Positions 51,474 through 60,674 are shown, counted from the stretch's first letter. The stretch is 64,000 nucleotides of DNA from Desulfosporosinus hippei DSM 8344 (GCF_900100785.1 NZ_FNCP01000002.1:62001-126000); one strand, 5' to 3'. The notes: generated by a model not told the origin, from the letters alone. Numbers and translations are program-made.

Positions 51474-52436
51474 ATGCTGAACAAACAGGTGATGTCACCG
51501 TTGCTTTCTATTCGTGCCCTGAGCACTTGTTTTCAAATACAGGAAACTGTCGTCAAAGCCGTAGACAATGTCTCTCTGGATATTTATCCTGACGAGGTTT
51601 TGGCTCTCGTCGGAGAAACAGGCTGTGGAAAATCTGTCCTGGCCCTTTCCATCCTGCGCTTGCTGCCGGAAAATTCATTAAGCGAAGGAAGTATCCTTTA
51701 TAAGGGTTTTGAGATCCTGGAAGGGAGTAATGAAGAGCTGAGAGCTTTACGAGGAAGGGAAATTGGGATGATTCCCCAAAGTCAGGCTTCCTCCCTTAAC
51801 CCTCTGCTTAAAGTGGGCTGGCAAGTCATGGAAGTGTTGCGGCTGCACACTAAGGTTAGAAAACCAGATGCCCATAAAAAGGTGGTAGAGTTGTTTTCTC
51901 GGCTACAGCTTCCCGAGCCGGAGAAGAGGATGGATTATTATCCCCACCAATTGAGTGGTGGAATGCGGCAGAGAGTATTGGTGTCTATGGGAGTAGCATG
52001 CAACCCAAATTTGATTTTAGTGGATGAGCCTACCAAAGGCCTGGATGCAGTGCTCAGGATGGAAGTTGTGAAGCTCCTTGGCAGGCAGGCTGCTGAAAAC
52101 AACAGGTCGATGCTGCTGATCACTCATGATTTATCAGTTGCTGCCCTGCTGGCAGACCGGATTGCTGTCATGTATGCCGGAGAAATTGTGGAAATGGGTT
52201 CGTCTGCCGGGGTATTGAAAATTCCCCGACATCCTTACACTCAATCTCTCCTCGATTCTTTGCCGGGGAGAGGCTTTAAACCGATTCCGGGGTTCAGTCC
52301 CAGTCTTTCCAGGATTCCCCCGGGCTGCAGGTTTCAACCCAGGTGCAGAGTGGCCTGCTCCAAGGGTGCCGCCCTTCATCCTGACCTCAGAGAAGCGGAT
52401 CCAAATCATTATGTGAGGTGCTTTCATGCTGATTGA
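51474..52436 (+). CDS. NikD/DppD-type ABC ATPase
   Basis: 320 aa. Walker A GETGCGKSV, signature LSGGMRQR, Walker B LILVDEPTKGLD, H-loop THD. The C-terminal oligopeptide/dipeptide extension has a Cys pattern (GCRFQPRCRVACSKG...CFHAD) which in related ATPases binds an iron-sulfur cluster. ATG after GGGAGGAATTCCC. Overlaps the next ATPase gene by 11 bases. Confidence 0.92.
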   Translation: MLNKQVMSPLLSIRALSTCFQIQETVVKAVDNVSLDIYPDEVLALVGETGCGKSVLALSILRLLPENSLSEGSILYKGFEILEGSNEELRALRGREIGMIPQSQASSLNPLLKVGWQVMEVLRLHTKVRKPDAHKKVVELFSRLQLPEPEKRMDYYPHQLSGGMRQRVLVSMGVACNPNLILVDEPTKGLDAVLRMEVVKLLGRQAAENNRSMLLITHDLSVAALLADRIAVMYAGEIVEMGSSAGVLKIPRHPYTQSLLDSLPGRGFKPIPGFSPSLSRIPPGCRFQPRCRVACSKGAALHPDLREADPNHYVRCFHAD

Positions 52437-53235
52437 AGTTAAGGACTTAGTTAAAGACTATCGGGTGGGAATCTTGAAGAACCGCTGTGTCAGGGCAGTT
52501 GACTGCGTCAGCTTTTCCTTGCAGGTGGGAGAAACCTTGGGACTTGTAGGAGAAAGCGGGTGCGGAAAATCCACCTTAGCCAGGCTGATACTGATGCTTA
52601 TTAAACCGACCTTCGGAAGAGTGTGCTTTGAAGGCCAAGATTTAACGGACCTGTCTCAGGCAGAGCTATTAAAGCTTAGAAGAGAGATGCAGATTGTCTT
52701 CCAACAGCCGCAGCAGTCCTTGCATCCCCGGATGAAACTAGCGGAATCTCTGGCCGAGCCTCTGCGCCTCTATAAGCTTGTAAAAAGTAAGGCAGCAGAA
52801 AAGGAAAGAGTAAGACATTTGCTGCATGAGGTAGGGCTGTCAGAGGAACACCTGGAACGTTACCCCCATGAACTCAGCGGGGGGCAGGCTCAGCGTGTTG
52901 CCTTAGCCAGGGTGCTTGCTCTTAAACCAAAATTCATTGTTGCCGATGAGCCTACCTCGATGTTGGACGTGGCTGTGCAGGCCCAGATCTTGAGTCTGAT
53001 CAAAAAGCTCCAGCAGGAGCATAAGATAGGCATGTTATTTATTTCTCACGATTTAGAAGTGATCCGGGGGATAAGCGACCGAGTAGCGGTAATGCAGGGC
53101 GGTAAATTAGTGGAAATGGGGAGTAAGGAACAGATTTTTCGAGAGCCGCAGCATCCCTACACTAAATTTCTTACCGGCACAGTCTTTGAGCTGCCAACAA
53201 GACTTAAAAGGGATAATCTTCGCCTTGTTCATTGA
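52426..53235 (+). CDS. NikE/DppF-type ABC ATPase
   Basis: 269 aa. Walker A GESGCGKST, Q-loop VFQQPQQSLHPRM, signature LSGGQAQR, Walker B FIVADEPTSMLD, H-loop SHD. Completes the five-gene importer. The lone ATPase at 12527 is a relative with a different promoter context. Confidence 0.92.
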   Translation: MLIEVKDLVKDYRVGILKNRCVRAVDCVSFSLQVGETLGLVGESGCGKSTLARLILMLIKPTFGRVCFEGQDLTDLSQAELLKLRREMQIVFQQPQQSLHPRMKLAESLAEPLRLYKLVKSKAAEKERVRHLLHEVGLSEEHLERYPHELSGGQAQRVALARVLALKPKFIVADEPTSMLDVAVQAQILSLIKKLQQEHKIGMLFISHDLEVIRGISDRVAVMQGGKLVEMGSKEQIFREPQHPYTKFLTGTVFELPTRLKRDNLRLVH

Positions 53236-53448
53236 GTCTCATAAAAACGTCAGCAACAAGCAGTATTCCGGTATTATAATGAAGTTTACTTCTATATAAT
53301 AATTAAGGAGAGATATTCTTTAGCCTAGCCCGATAGGCCGGCCTATTCTAGTTCAGAAAATCAGCGTAGAATTAATTTCTAAAATCTGAGTATCCTGGCA
53401 GGAGAATTAAGCAGGATTGTAGAATAGTCAGTAAAACTTATATCGCTA

Positions 53449-53521
53449 AGCAAGACCATGAAGGTGTTTGCAGAAACCATGGAGGTTTGACTCATTAGGG
53501 TCAACTTTGTGGTTTTTTTGT
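53449..53521 (+). promoter_or_regulatory. GGAGGT hairpin element, copy 11 (tandem), before cbiM
   Basis: Upstream half GACCATGAAGGTGTTTGC, then AACCATGGAGGTTTGACTC, loop, GGGTCAACTTTGTGGTTTTTTT. Nearly the same wording as copy 3. Ends about 110 bases before the cbiM start, within the 400-base gap after the Nik-type operon. Confidence 0.87.
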
Positions 53522-53634
53522 TTATTTGAGGGAGGGTGAGAGAGAAAATTATCTCAAAATATTAAACTATTTAAAAATATTTACTCGCAGGACAAAGAAT
53601 ATGATATGATTTAGAATAATTGGAGGGGATATAT

Positions 53635-54687
53635 ATGCATATGGCTGATGCTTTAATTTCACCGGTTGTGGGTGGAGCCATGTGGGCAGCAACTGCAGGA
53701 GTTGCCGCTTATTCCATTAAGAAGGTACAAACCGAGATGGACGAAAAAAAGATTCCTTTAATGGGGGTCATGGGAGCTTTTATTTTTGCTTCTCAGATGA
53801 TTAATTTCACCATCCCGGCAACCGGCTCCAGCGGTCATATTGGAGGAGGACTTATTCTAGCAATCTTATTAGGACCTTATGCCGGTTTTCTGACTATAGC
53901 CTCCGTGCTGGCCATACAAGCCTTGTTTTTTGCCGATGGAGGCTTGCTGGCCTATGGGTGTAATGTGTTCAATATGGGCTTTTTCTCATGTTTTATAGCT
54001 TACCCTCTAATTTATAAAGTCTTAATGAAAAAGGAATATTCAACAACGCGCATATTTTTGGCCTCGGTCCTAACGGCAGTTATCGGTCTGCAGTTGGGAG
54101 CCTTTGGGGTTGTTTTAGAAACTCTCTTTTCGGGAAAAACTGAGCTGCCTTTTGGAACCTTCGTTTTATTAATGCAGCCTATTCATTTGGCAATTGGTGT
54201 AGTTGAAGGTCTTGTCACAGCAGCAATTGCAACCTATATTTGGAACGCCCGGCCGGAAATTATGGAAAAGGCTTCCTCAGGAGAAACCATTGGCAACATC
54301 TCCATTAAAAAGGTTGTTGCAGGTCTGGTAGCGGCTGCTGTGGTTACAGGAGCAGGATTATCCTGGTTTGCTTCTTCTAACCCGGATGGTTTGGAATGGG
54401 CTATGATCAAGACGGCGGGAACAGCGGAGCTGGAAGCAACCGGCGGTCTTCATCAGCAATTGTCGGACTTACAGTCTAAAACAGCATTTCTGCCGGATTA
54501 TTCTTTTAAGGCCAGTGAAGAGGAGCCTGAACCAAGTGGGGGAGAAGGGGAAGAAGCTTGGCCTGCTGTTGACGGAGGAACCAGCACTTCCGGCTTAGTG
54601 GGCGGAAGTCTGACCTTGATTTTAGCTGCTCTTGTTGGTGGAGGCATTAGTTTAATGAAACGTAGAAAGTATAGAATAAACTCATAA
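53635..54687 (+). CDS. cbiM: CbiM/NikM-type metal transporter S component fused to a PDGLE domain
   Basis: 350 aa. I use ATG 53635, which gives MHMADALISPVVGG. In NikM/CbiM proteins the N-terminal amine and His2 are Ni/Co ligands, so this start matters; GGAGGGG lies upstream. Seven-helix CbiM domain with GSSGHIGGGLILAILLGPYAG and FFADGGLLAYGCNVFNMGFF. From about residue 220 there is a second module with helix-PDGLEWA-helix, the CbiN/NikN-type PDGLE domain, fused. Imports cobalt or nickel with CbiQ and CbiO. The hairpin element, not a cobalamin riboswitch, upstream leans toward nickel. Confidence 0.92.
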   Translation: MHMADALISPVVGGAMWAATAGVAAYSIKKVQTEMDEKKIPLMGVMGAFIFASQMINFTIPATGSSGHIGGGLILAILLGPYAGFLTIASVLAIQALFFADGGLLAYGCNVFNMGFFSCFIAYPLIYKVLMKKEYSTTRIFLASVLTAVIGLQLGAFGVVLETLFSGKTELPFGTFVLLMQPIHLAIGVVEGLVTAAIATYIWNARPEIMEKASSGETIGNISIKKVVAGLVAAAVVTGAGLSWFASSNPDGLEWAMIKTAGTAELEATGGLHQQLSDLQSKTAFLPDYSFKASEEEPEPSGGEGEEAWPAVDGGTSTSGLVGGSLTLILAALVGGGISLMKRRKYRINS

Positions 54688-54778
54688 GAGTCTCCTCCAC
54701 ACTTAAGCATAGTTAAGGCACACCCACGTATAGAAGTAGTTGTCTTAGAATTGATAAGATTAGGATAGGATAGTTGAT

Positions 54779-55588
54779 ATGGCAAACATCGCAGATTCAA
54801 TCTACAACATGCGCTTGCTTGATGATCTGGCTCGGCAGGAAACCTTGATCCACAAGCTTCATCCTTTGGTGAAATTGTTAACCACAGTTAGTTATTTAAC
54901 TGTGGTTGTCTCCTTTGGCCGGTATGAGGTTGCCGGCTTGCTGCCCTTGTTCTTTTACCCGGTGATGGTTTTGGCTTTAGCTGAACTACCCCTTAAGCCT
55001 ATTCTGTTAAGGATCTTGCTGGTTTCTCCCTTTATTATTGGGATAGGAATACTAAACCCCGTCTTTGACCAGCAGACCTTTGAGCTGGCTGGAAAAGAGT
55101 TTTCCAGGGGATGGGTTACGTTTCTTTCTATTTTGTTAAAAAGTGGTCTAACAGTAACAGCTGCGTTGCTGCTCATTGCCACTACCGGTATGGATCGACT
55201 TGCCGGGGCCTTAAGAATTCTGAAAGTACCTCGTATATTTGTACTCCAACTTCTTTTAACTTATCGTTATATCTCCGTGCTGATGGAGGAGGTGGCTCGC
55301 ACCTTAAGAGCCTACTCACTGCGGGCACCGAAACAAAAAGGTGTACATAGGAGTGCTTGGGGTTCCCTGGCCGGTCAGCTGCTTTTGCGCACCTTTGACA
55401 GAGCACAGCGTATTTACGAAGCCATGTGTTTAAGGGGTTTTGCCGGGGAGTACCATAGTGGGGAAATCAATAAAATTAGTGGATGGGATTGGGCTTATTT
55501 AGGGGGTTGGGTTGCGTTCTTTGTGCTGGCGAGAATGTATAACATCCCCCTATTAATAGGTTCATTGCTTACAGGAGTGATTAGATGA
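54779..55588 (+). CDS. cbiQ: CbiQ-type ECF transmembrane protein
   Basis: 269 aa. Helices with LHPLVKLLTTVSYLTVVVSF near the N-terminus, and the coupling segments RAYSLRAPKQ and YEAMCLRGFAGEYHSG characteristic of CbiQ/NikQ. ATG after a weak AGGATAGGA; 92 bases from cbiM. Overlaps cbiO by four bases (ATGA). Confidence 0.92.
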   Translation: MANIADSIYNMRLLDDLARQETLIHKLHPLVKLLTTVSYLTVVVSFGRYEVAGLLPLFFYPVMVLALAELPLKPILLRILLVSPFIIGIGILNPVFDQQTFELAGKEFSRGWVTFLSILLKSGLTVTAALLLIATTGMDRLAGALRILKVPRIFVLQLLLTYRYISVLMEEVARTLRAYSLRAPKQKGVHRSAWGSLAGQLLLRTFDRAQRIYEAMCLRGFAGEYHSGEINKISGWDWAYLGGWVAFFVLARMYNIPLLIGSLLTGVIR

Positions 55589-56340
55589 GTCATCATAAAC
55601 TTGAGGCCAAGAATCTGCATTTCAATTATCCAGATGGTCATAATGCCGTTAAGGGAATGTCCTTCAGCATTCATCACGGCGAGTCTGTGGGAATCATAGG
55701 AGCCAATGGAGCAGGAAAATCGACACTTTTAATGTTGCTTATGGGGGTTCTCTTTCCAAACCAGGGTGAGGTTTGTGTGGGAGATGTTCAGGTTACCAAA
55801 AAGACCTTGCCGATGATTCGGCAAAGGCTGGGAATGGTCTTTCAGGATCCGGATGACCAGCTGTTTATGAACACCGTCTACGATGATGTAGCTTTTGGAC
55901 CACGGAACTATAAGCTTAACGAAAAGGAAGTCGAGAAGCGTGTCCTTAATGCTTTAGAGGTAGTTGGGATACTTCACTTGAAGGATCGAGCGCCTTTTAA
56001 ATTATCCGGCGGAGAAAAGCGAGCTGCCGCTATAGCTTCAGTCCTTTCCATGCAGCCTGATATTTTAGTGATGGATGAACCGACTGCGGCCCTGGATCCC
56101 AAATCCAGACGGAGGGTGATGGAGCTGCTGAGAAGCTTCAAGCACACAAAAATTGTCACCAGCCATGATCTGGACATGATTTACGAGATGTGTGACAGAA
56201 CCATTGTCATCAAAAATGGGGAGATTGCCGCTGATGGAGTTACTTCAGAAATTCTGGTGAATGCCGAATTGATGGATGCCTGTGGACTTGAGGTACCATT
56301 AGCTCTGCAAAACTGTCCCGTTTGCGGATCAAAGAAATAG
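55585..56340 (+). CDS. cbiO: CbiO-type metal transporter ATPase
   Basis: 251 aa. Walker A GANGAGKST, Q-loop MVFQDPDDQLF, signature LSGGEKRA, Walker B ILVMDEPTAALD, H-loop SHD. The C-terminus ends in a CPVCG pair, an extra possible metal-binding spot. Powers CbiMQ. A hairpin with T-run follows. Confidence 0.93.
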   Translation: MSHHKLEAKNLHFNYPDGHNAVKGMSFSIHHGESVGIIGANGAGKSTLLMLLMGVLFPNQGEVCVGDVQVTKKTLPMIRQRLGMVFQDPDDQLFMNTVYDDVAFGPRNYKLNEKEVEKRVLNALEVVGILHLKDRAPFKLSGGEKRAAAIASVLSMQPDILVMDEPTAALDPKSRRRVMELLRSFKHTKIVTSHDLDMIYEMCDRTIVIKNGEIAADGVTSEILVNAELMDACGLEVPLALQNCPVCGSKK

Positions 56341-56358
56341 TGTTGTGGTAGTGTTGTG

Positions 56359-56409
56359 GGGACGGTCCTTTTAACACATTATATGTGCTTTAAAAGGACT
56401 GTCCCTTTT
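56359..56409 (+). terminator. Terminator after cbiMQO
   Basis: GGGACGGTCCTTTTAA pairs with TTAAAAGGACTGTCCC (one G-U pair), with an adjoining AC/GT and a short AT-rich loop, then TTTT. Such GGGACGGTCC palindromes are frequent intergenic elements in related clostridia. Confidence 0.7.
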
Positions 56410-56617
56410 CCCTTTGATTTAGACCCCTCATCCAATTATAATATTAAGCCCATAGATGAGAGCTAATTCCCCAGATGCTATTATAAAATAAAAGGATATT
56501 TATACCAAATAAGGTAATATAAATCCTTTGTTAATAAACCCTGGTTTACATTTTTTTAAACTTAATCGGGAAATTTATACAAGAGTAAAAATGAAATTTG
56601 TGGAGGTGCTTTGTTAT

Positions 56618-56833
56618 ATGCCAATGATTAATTTTGATGGACCGGTTCTTACTATTGATCAGAAACGAAGTCTTATTCATGGAATGAGTCAGGCTGCTTC
56701 TCAAGCTTTAGGAATTCCAATGGCAGCTTTTACTGTAACTCTGGATGAACATGAATACAGTAATATGGGTATTGGTGGGGAAGTGTTAACCGAAACCGCT
56801 TATTGGGATAAGTACAAAGAAATTAGAGACTAA
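56618..56833 (+). CDS. 4-oxalocrotonate tautomerase family protein
   Basis: 71 aa from ATG 56618 (MPMINFDGPVLTIDQKR), 9 bases after GGAGGTG. After removal of Met the N-terminal proline would be the catalytic base of the tautomerase superfamily. The IPMAAFTVTLDEHEYSNMGIG part matches. A longer upstream frame is not used because it hides the proline. Substrate unknown. Confidence 0.8.
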   Translation: MPMINFDGPVLTIDQKRSLIHGMSQAASQALGIPMAAFTVTLDEHEYSNMGIGGEVLTETAYWDKYKEIRD

Positions 56834-57044
56834 TCATAGTTTATTTTAAGCAGGCGGCCTTTTGAGGCCGCTTATATGATTTCTAGACTCTTTTTAGAAA
56901 ATAACTATTACCTCATAAGTAGTCTAATAATGCTTTTTTTAATATACACTTTCCTGAAATTGTGATAAGATTATTCTTAATAAAGAATTAATAAAAATAA
57001 GGGATATAAAAGAGGAAATATTATAAAGAGAGAAGGGGTATCTA

Positions 57045-58259
57045 ATGCCTACCAAAAAAGAAGTAGAACAGGTTTTAGAGAACCGGGATTGGGATACACT
57101 TAAGCTTTGGGCTAGGGAACATAGAAATGTCTATCGTCAGCTGATGACCCGAATCTATGTTAAAGATGGGCTTATCTTTTGGAGAGCTGTAGAAGGGCTG
57201 GGATTTTTAGTTCGTGAAATCGAAAAGATTAAACCCGCCTTTGCTGTGGAGCTTGTTAGGAGATATTTTTGGATGCTTAATGATGAATCAGGGGGGACAG
57301 CTTGGAATGCATCGGAGGCCATTGGAAGCCTCTTAGCCTATAATCCGAAGACTTGCGGGCATTTTAATTGGATGCTTTCCGGTTTACTGGTTGATGAGAG
57401 TTTAAAGGATGGGGCCTTATGGGGATTGGTTCAATTAGCGCAAACTGCGCCACACTTGGTTGATCCTCTGGAGGAACGCATAAGCCCCTTATTGGAGGAT
57501 GAAGAACCTTTCGTTAGGGGGTTGGCTGCGCTGATTTATTCATTACTGAGGAAACCTCATGATGACTTTGCCCTTTATCGTGAGCAGGGCCCGCAATGGA
57601 GGGTTTCTGATGAACTGGATCAACGTCTAAAAAACGATCAAGCTAGGCTGGAAATCTATCAAGACGGCAAATTTGCCAGTTATTCCGTTCAGGAACTTTG
57701 GCAGGTTCCAACCCTTGCTTATTGGTCAGAAAAGGTGACAATCAGTGACCTGGAGGTTGAAATAACAGCTGCTTCCAGTGCTAAGGGACTATGTTGGTTA
57801 GGAATCGAGCCGATTGCTAAAGAGGAAGAGTCTTTACGGGTCTGGGCATCACGCCGATTCCCGAAAGGGTTTCTAATCAGGAAACGAGAACCTAATGCGG
57901 TAGTTTTTCGTCAGTTGTCTGAGTATTTCTCTGGACAGAGGCAGGAGTTTACAATCCCCCTTCATCAGATAGGAACCCCCTTTCAACTTCAGGTATGGGA
58001 AGAGCTGTCGCGGATACCCTATGGAGAGACACGCAGCTATGGAGATATAGCTGCAAAGGTGGGTAACCCAAAAGGTTCAAGGGCAGTGGGCATGGCCAAT
58101 AATCAAAATCCCCTTGGAATTGTGGTTCCCTGTCATCGAGTGATTGGTAAGAACGGAAGTTTGACAGGATATGCAGGGGGATTGAATGTCAAAGCTAAGC
58201 TTTTGGAACTGGAAGGGGCCACAGATCCAGGCCATAAGGAAGAATCGGCAGATGCTTAG
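57045..58259 (+). CDS. HEAT-repeat domain fused to O6-alkylguanine-DNA alkyltransferase
   Basis: 404 aa. Residues 1-190 form alpha-helical repeats (DWDTLKLWAREHRNVYRQLM, TAWNASEAIGSLLAY, EDEEPFVRGLAALIYSLLRK) like the HEAT-type DVU0298 proteins of anaerobes. The C-terminal 180 residues are a methylated-DNA-protein cysteine methyltransferase: IPYGETRSYGDIAAKVGNP, the active-site PCHRVIG (Cys near 363) and a preceding N-terminal subdomain. It repairs alkylated guanine by transfer to the cysteine. The fusion is unusual; the repeats may mediate protein contacts. Confidence 0.85.
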   Translation: MPTKKEVEQVLENRDWDTLKLWAREHRNVYRQLMTRIYVKDGLIFWRAVEGLGFLVREIEKIKPAFAVELVRRYFWMLNDESGGTAWNASEAIGSLLAYNPKTCGHFNWMLSGLLVDESLKDGALWGLVQLAQTAPHLVDPLEERISPLLEDEEPFVRGLAALIYSLLRKPHDDFALYREQGPQWRVSDELDQRLKNDQARLEIYQDGKFASYSVQELWQVPTLAYWSEKVTISDLEVEITAASSAKGLCWLGIEPIAKEEESLRVWASRRFPKGFLIRKREPNAVVFRQLSEYFSGQRQEFTIPLHQIGTPFQLQVWEELSRIPYGETRSYGDIAAKVGNPKGSRAVGMANNQNPLGIVVPCHRVIGKNGSLTGYAGGLNVKAKLLELEGATDPGHKEESADA

Positions 58260-58392
58260 CACTAAGTGCCCACTTCTGAGTTGAACAGAACAATAATTTT
58301 GGGCAAAATAAATTAGGCCGAATCTCTGAGATTAGACAAAGAAGATCGTTGAGGCAACTTGTATTTCAAAATTGAAAAGGTTGGTGAGCAGT

Positions 58393-58773
58393 ATGGAAAA
58401 AGAATCTCTTTTTACCGGGGTAGAACACATAGGAATTAAGGCCTTGGATCTGGAGAAGGCCGTTAATTTTTACCAAGAGGTGCTTGGCTTTAAATACTTA
58501 AGACGGATTAAACCGGGCCAAGTTCAATTGGTTTTCTTAGAATTAGAGGGGACAGTAATAGAACTTGTGGAAGTCATTGAGAGCTATCGATTTGAGGACG
58601 GGGTTGTCAATCACTTAGCTATTCAAGTATCCGACATATTCAAGGCAATTGAACACTTAAAAGATCATCAGGTAGAAATGGATGCTTTTGAACCCACGCC
58701 GATAGGGGAAGGGCGATATAATTTCTTCTTCAGGGGGCCGAGTGGAGAGAGACTAGAGCTGTATCAGGTATAG
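58393..58773 (+). CDS. VOC (glyoxalase/bleomycin resistance) family protein
   Basis: About 126 aa from ATG 58393, after GGTTGGTGAG. VEHIGIKALDLEKAVNFYQE (metal His), LGFKYLRR, FLELEGTVIELVE, VNHLAIQVSDI and the final GERLELYQV (metal Glu): two beta-alpha-beta-beta-beta units. Lactoylglutathione-lyase-like or methylmalonyl-CoA-epimerase-like; substrate unknown. Its 3' end overlaps the convergent gene by 10 bases. Confidence 0.85.
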   Translation: MEKESLFTGVEHIGIKALDLEKAVNFYQEVLGFKYLRRIKPGQVQLVFLELEGTVIELVEVIESYRFEDGVVNHLAIQVSDIFKAIEHLKDHQVEMDAFEPTPIGEGRYNFFFRGPSGERLELYQV

Positions 58774-59759
58774 TTAAGAAGTTCGGTGTAATAATGTTGA
58801 TCAAAGATGGCTGGCCCGCCTCCAGTATGCCAAAAAACAATCTCCTCCGGAAGTTCTCTGCTTTTCTGCTGCATGAGGTTTTTGACTGCTGCTACACCTT
58901 TGGAAGTATATACGGGATCAAAGAGGATACCATCAGTTCGGAAACACTCAATTATGACCTCAGAAGACGGGGGAGTGGGTAAGCCATACCCCGCTCCAAT
59001 AAAGTCGGATGTAATCTCAAAAGGCGGTAGAGAACAAGGGGTTTGGAGCAGATCCAAGATTTCAGAGGCCAGCTGTTCGACCCGAGAATATAATTGATCT
59101 GAAATCTCTATGACGTTGACTCCTATGAGATGAAGAGGTTGAGGAAAAAGGGCATTGGCGGCGACTAACCCTGCTAGAGTCCCTGCACTGCCAACTGAGC
59201 AGACAAGAGTCTTTGGAGTCCAGCCTTGTTCTTTCGCTTGCTCCATAAGCTCGAAGAAAGCAAGGAAATACCCCATGGATCCAAGTGCATTTGAGCCACC
59301 GAGGGGAATTATATAAGGATGGCGGCCTTGGGAGCTCCTTTCGGAAGAAATACGTTCTACTGCTTCAGCAAGAGGTTCCTCGCCGCAGGCGATGATTTCA
59401 GCGCCGGCTAAGCGATCTAAGAGGAGGTTGCCGCCCCATTCGGAGGGCATCTCCCCTGAGATAACTATTATGGACGAGAGGTTTAGCATTGCTGAAATCA
59501 CAGCAGTGAGTCGGGCGTGATTGGACTGCGGTGCTCCGGATGTGATAATGAGATCTGCCTTGTGATTTAAAGCATCGGCCAATAAAAATTCTAATTTGCG
59601 CAGTTTGTTTCCTCCTAGGCCGAAGGGTGTCAGGTCATCCCGCTTCCAATGTAAGGTATCCTTGCCCCAGGTAAGGCGACTTTTTTGAAGGGGGGTAGGA
59701 GAATTCATTAAAGAGATTCGAGCTGGAAGAGGCAATTTTTCTAATTGCAATTTATTCAT
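58764..59759 (-). CDS. dcyD: D-cysteine desulfhydrase / ACC deaminase family PLP enzyme
   Basis: 331 aa, fold-type II PLP enzyme. WKRDDLTPFGLGGNKLRKLE contains the PLP lysine; SGAPQSNHARLTA and GSAGTLAGLVAAN (phosphate loop) follow. Family members release ammonia, H2S and pyruvate from D-cysteine or open 1-aminocyclopropane-carboxylate. ATG after AGGAGGTG. Single gene. DcyD is the likelier function, but not proved. Confidence 0.85.
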   Translation of the reverse strand: MNKLQLEKLPLPARISLMNSPTPLQKSRLTWGKDTLHWKRDDLTPFGLGGNKLRKLEFLLADALNHKADLIITSGAPQSNHARLTAVISAMLNLSSIIVISGEMPSEWGGNLLLDRLAGAEIIACGEEPLAEAVERISSERSSQGRHPYIIPLGGSNALGSMGYFLAFFELMEQAKEQGWTPKTLVCSVGSAGTLAGLVAANALFPQPLHLIGVNVIEISDQLYSRVEQLASEILDLLQTPCSLPPFEITSDFIGAGYGLPTPPSSEVIIECFRTDGILFDPVYTSKGVAAVKNLMQQKSRELPEEIVFWHTGGGPAIFDQHYYTELLNYT

Positions 59760-59985
59760 AGGGCACCTCCTAGGGCTATCATTTCTGCTATATCCTTCTA
59801 TAAAAGTTAGGGAATCCCTTCTAAGATACTTATTTAGAGGGAATCAATCTTGCAAAGAACAATCCATGTGGTAATATTATCCTAGAGATACGATGAATTG
59901 ATGCACTTCTACCTGAAGCAAAGTAGCAGTAATACCTTTACATTGGGTGGAAGTCTAGAAGACTGGTAAAGTGGGAGGCGATGAC

Positions 59986-60570
59986 ATGCCGCTACCAAAC
60001 GAAAAAGGGGATTATTCCTTTGCCGATTATTTAACTTGGTCAGAAGATGAGAGATGGGAGATCATAGATGGCATAGCCTATATGCAATCTGCCCCATCTC
60101 CAGTTCACCAAGAAATATCTGGAGGCCTTTTTGCCCAATTTTACAGTTATCTTTTAGATAAGTCATGTAAAGTTTACCATGCGCCGTTTTGCGTAAAACT
60201 AATTACGGATGCTGTTAAGACAAATGAGGAAATAAAAAATGTAGTTGAACCAGATATTACTATAGTCTGCGATCGATCCAAAATTGATGACAAGGGATAC
60301 AATGGAGTTCCGGATATGATTGTAGAAATAATATCTCCTTCATCAATTAAAATGGACAGATTAATAAAATTTAATAAATATGAAAAGGTAGGAGTTAAAG
60401 AATACTGGATTGTAGAGCCAGAAGGAAAACTTGTCAATGTATTTATATTGCAAGAAGATAAAAGGTATGGCAGACCGGATGTATATACAGAGGACGATAA
60501 AGTTAAAGTATCGATTTTCCCTGATCTATTCATCAATCTAAAACCTATATTCGACAGAATTGATTTATGA
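59986..60570 (+). CDS. Uma2-family putative endonuclease (DUF820)
   Basis: About 194 aa from ATG 59986, 7 bases after GGGAGG. The restriction-endonuclease-like core is visible: YAPFCVKL-like strand (HAPFCVKL), VVEPDITIVCD, PDMIVEIISPSS and KYEKVGVKEYWIVEP, giving the D...ExK-type site. DUF820 proteins are common, often multicopy, and their biological role is unclear. AT-rich compared with its neighbours. Confidence 0.85.
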   Translation: MPLPNEKGDYSFADYLTWSEDERWEIIDGIAYMQSAPSPVHQEISGGLFAQFYSYLLDKSCKVYHAPFCVKLITDAVKTNEEIKNVVEPDITIVCDRSKIDDKGYNGVPDMIVEIISPSSIKMDRLIKFNKYEKVGVKEYWIVEPEGKLVNVFILQEDKRYGRPDVYTEDDKVKVSIFPDLFINLKPIFDRIDL

Positions 60571-60674
60571 AGCAAAGGTATTCTCTCAAAAGAGAAATGT
60601 ACTTAAATGGGTTATATCAACAGAATCTTACAAAGTTGACCCTTTATTATAGAAGATGAGGTCTTGAAGCCTGA

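Noticed and set aside
8238-53521. The GGAGGT hairpins as ordinary terminators, NikR operators, a CRISPR-like array or the known NiCo riboswitch
   Set aside because: They sit before genes rather than after them and keep specific internal-loop bases. They lack the GTATGA-N-TCATAC NikR pattern, are dispersed without uniform spacers, and do not show the NiCo riboswitch sequence as I know it.
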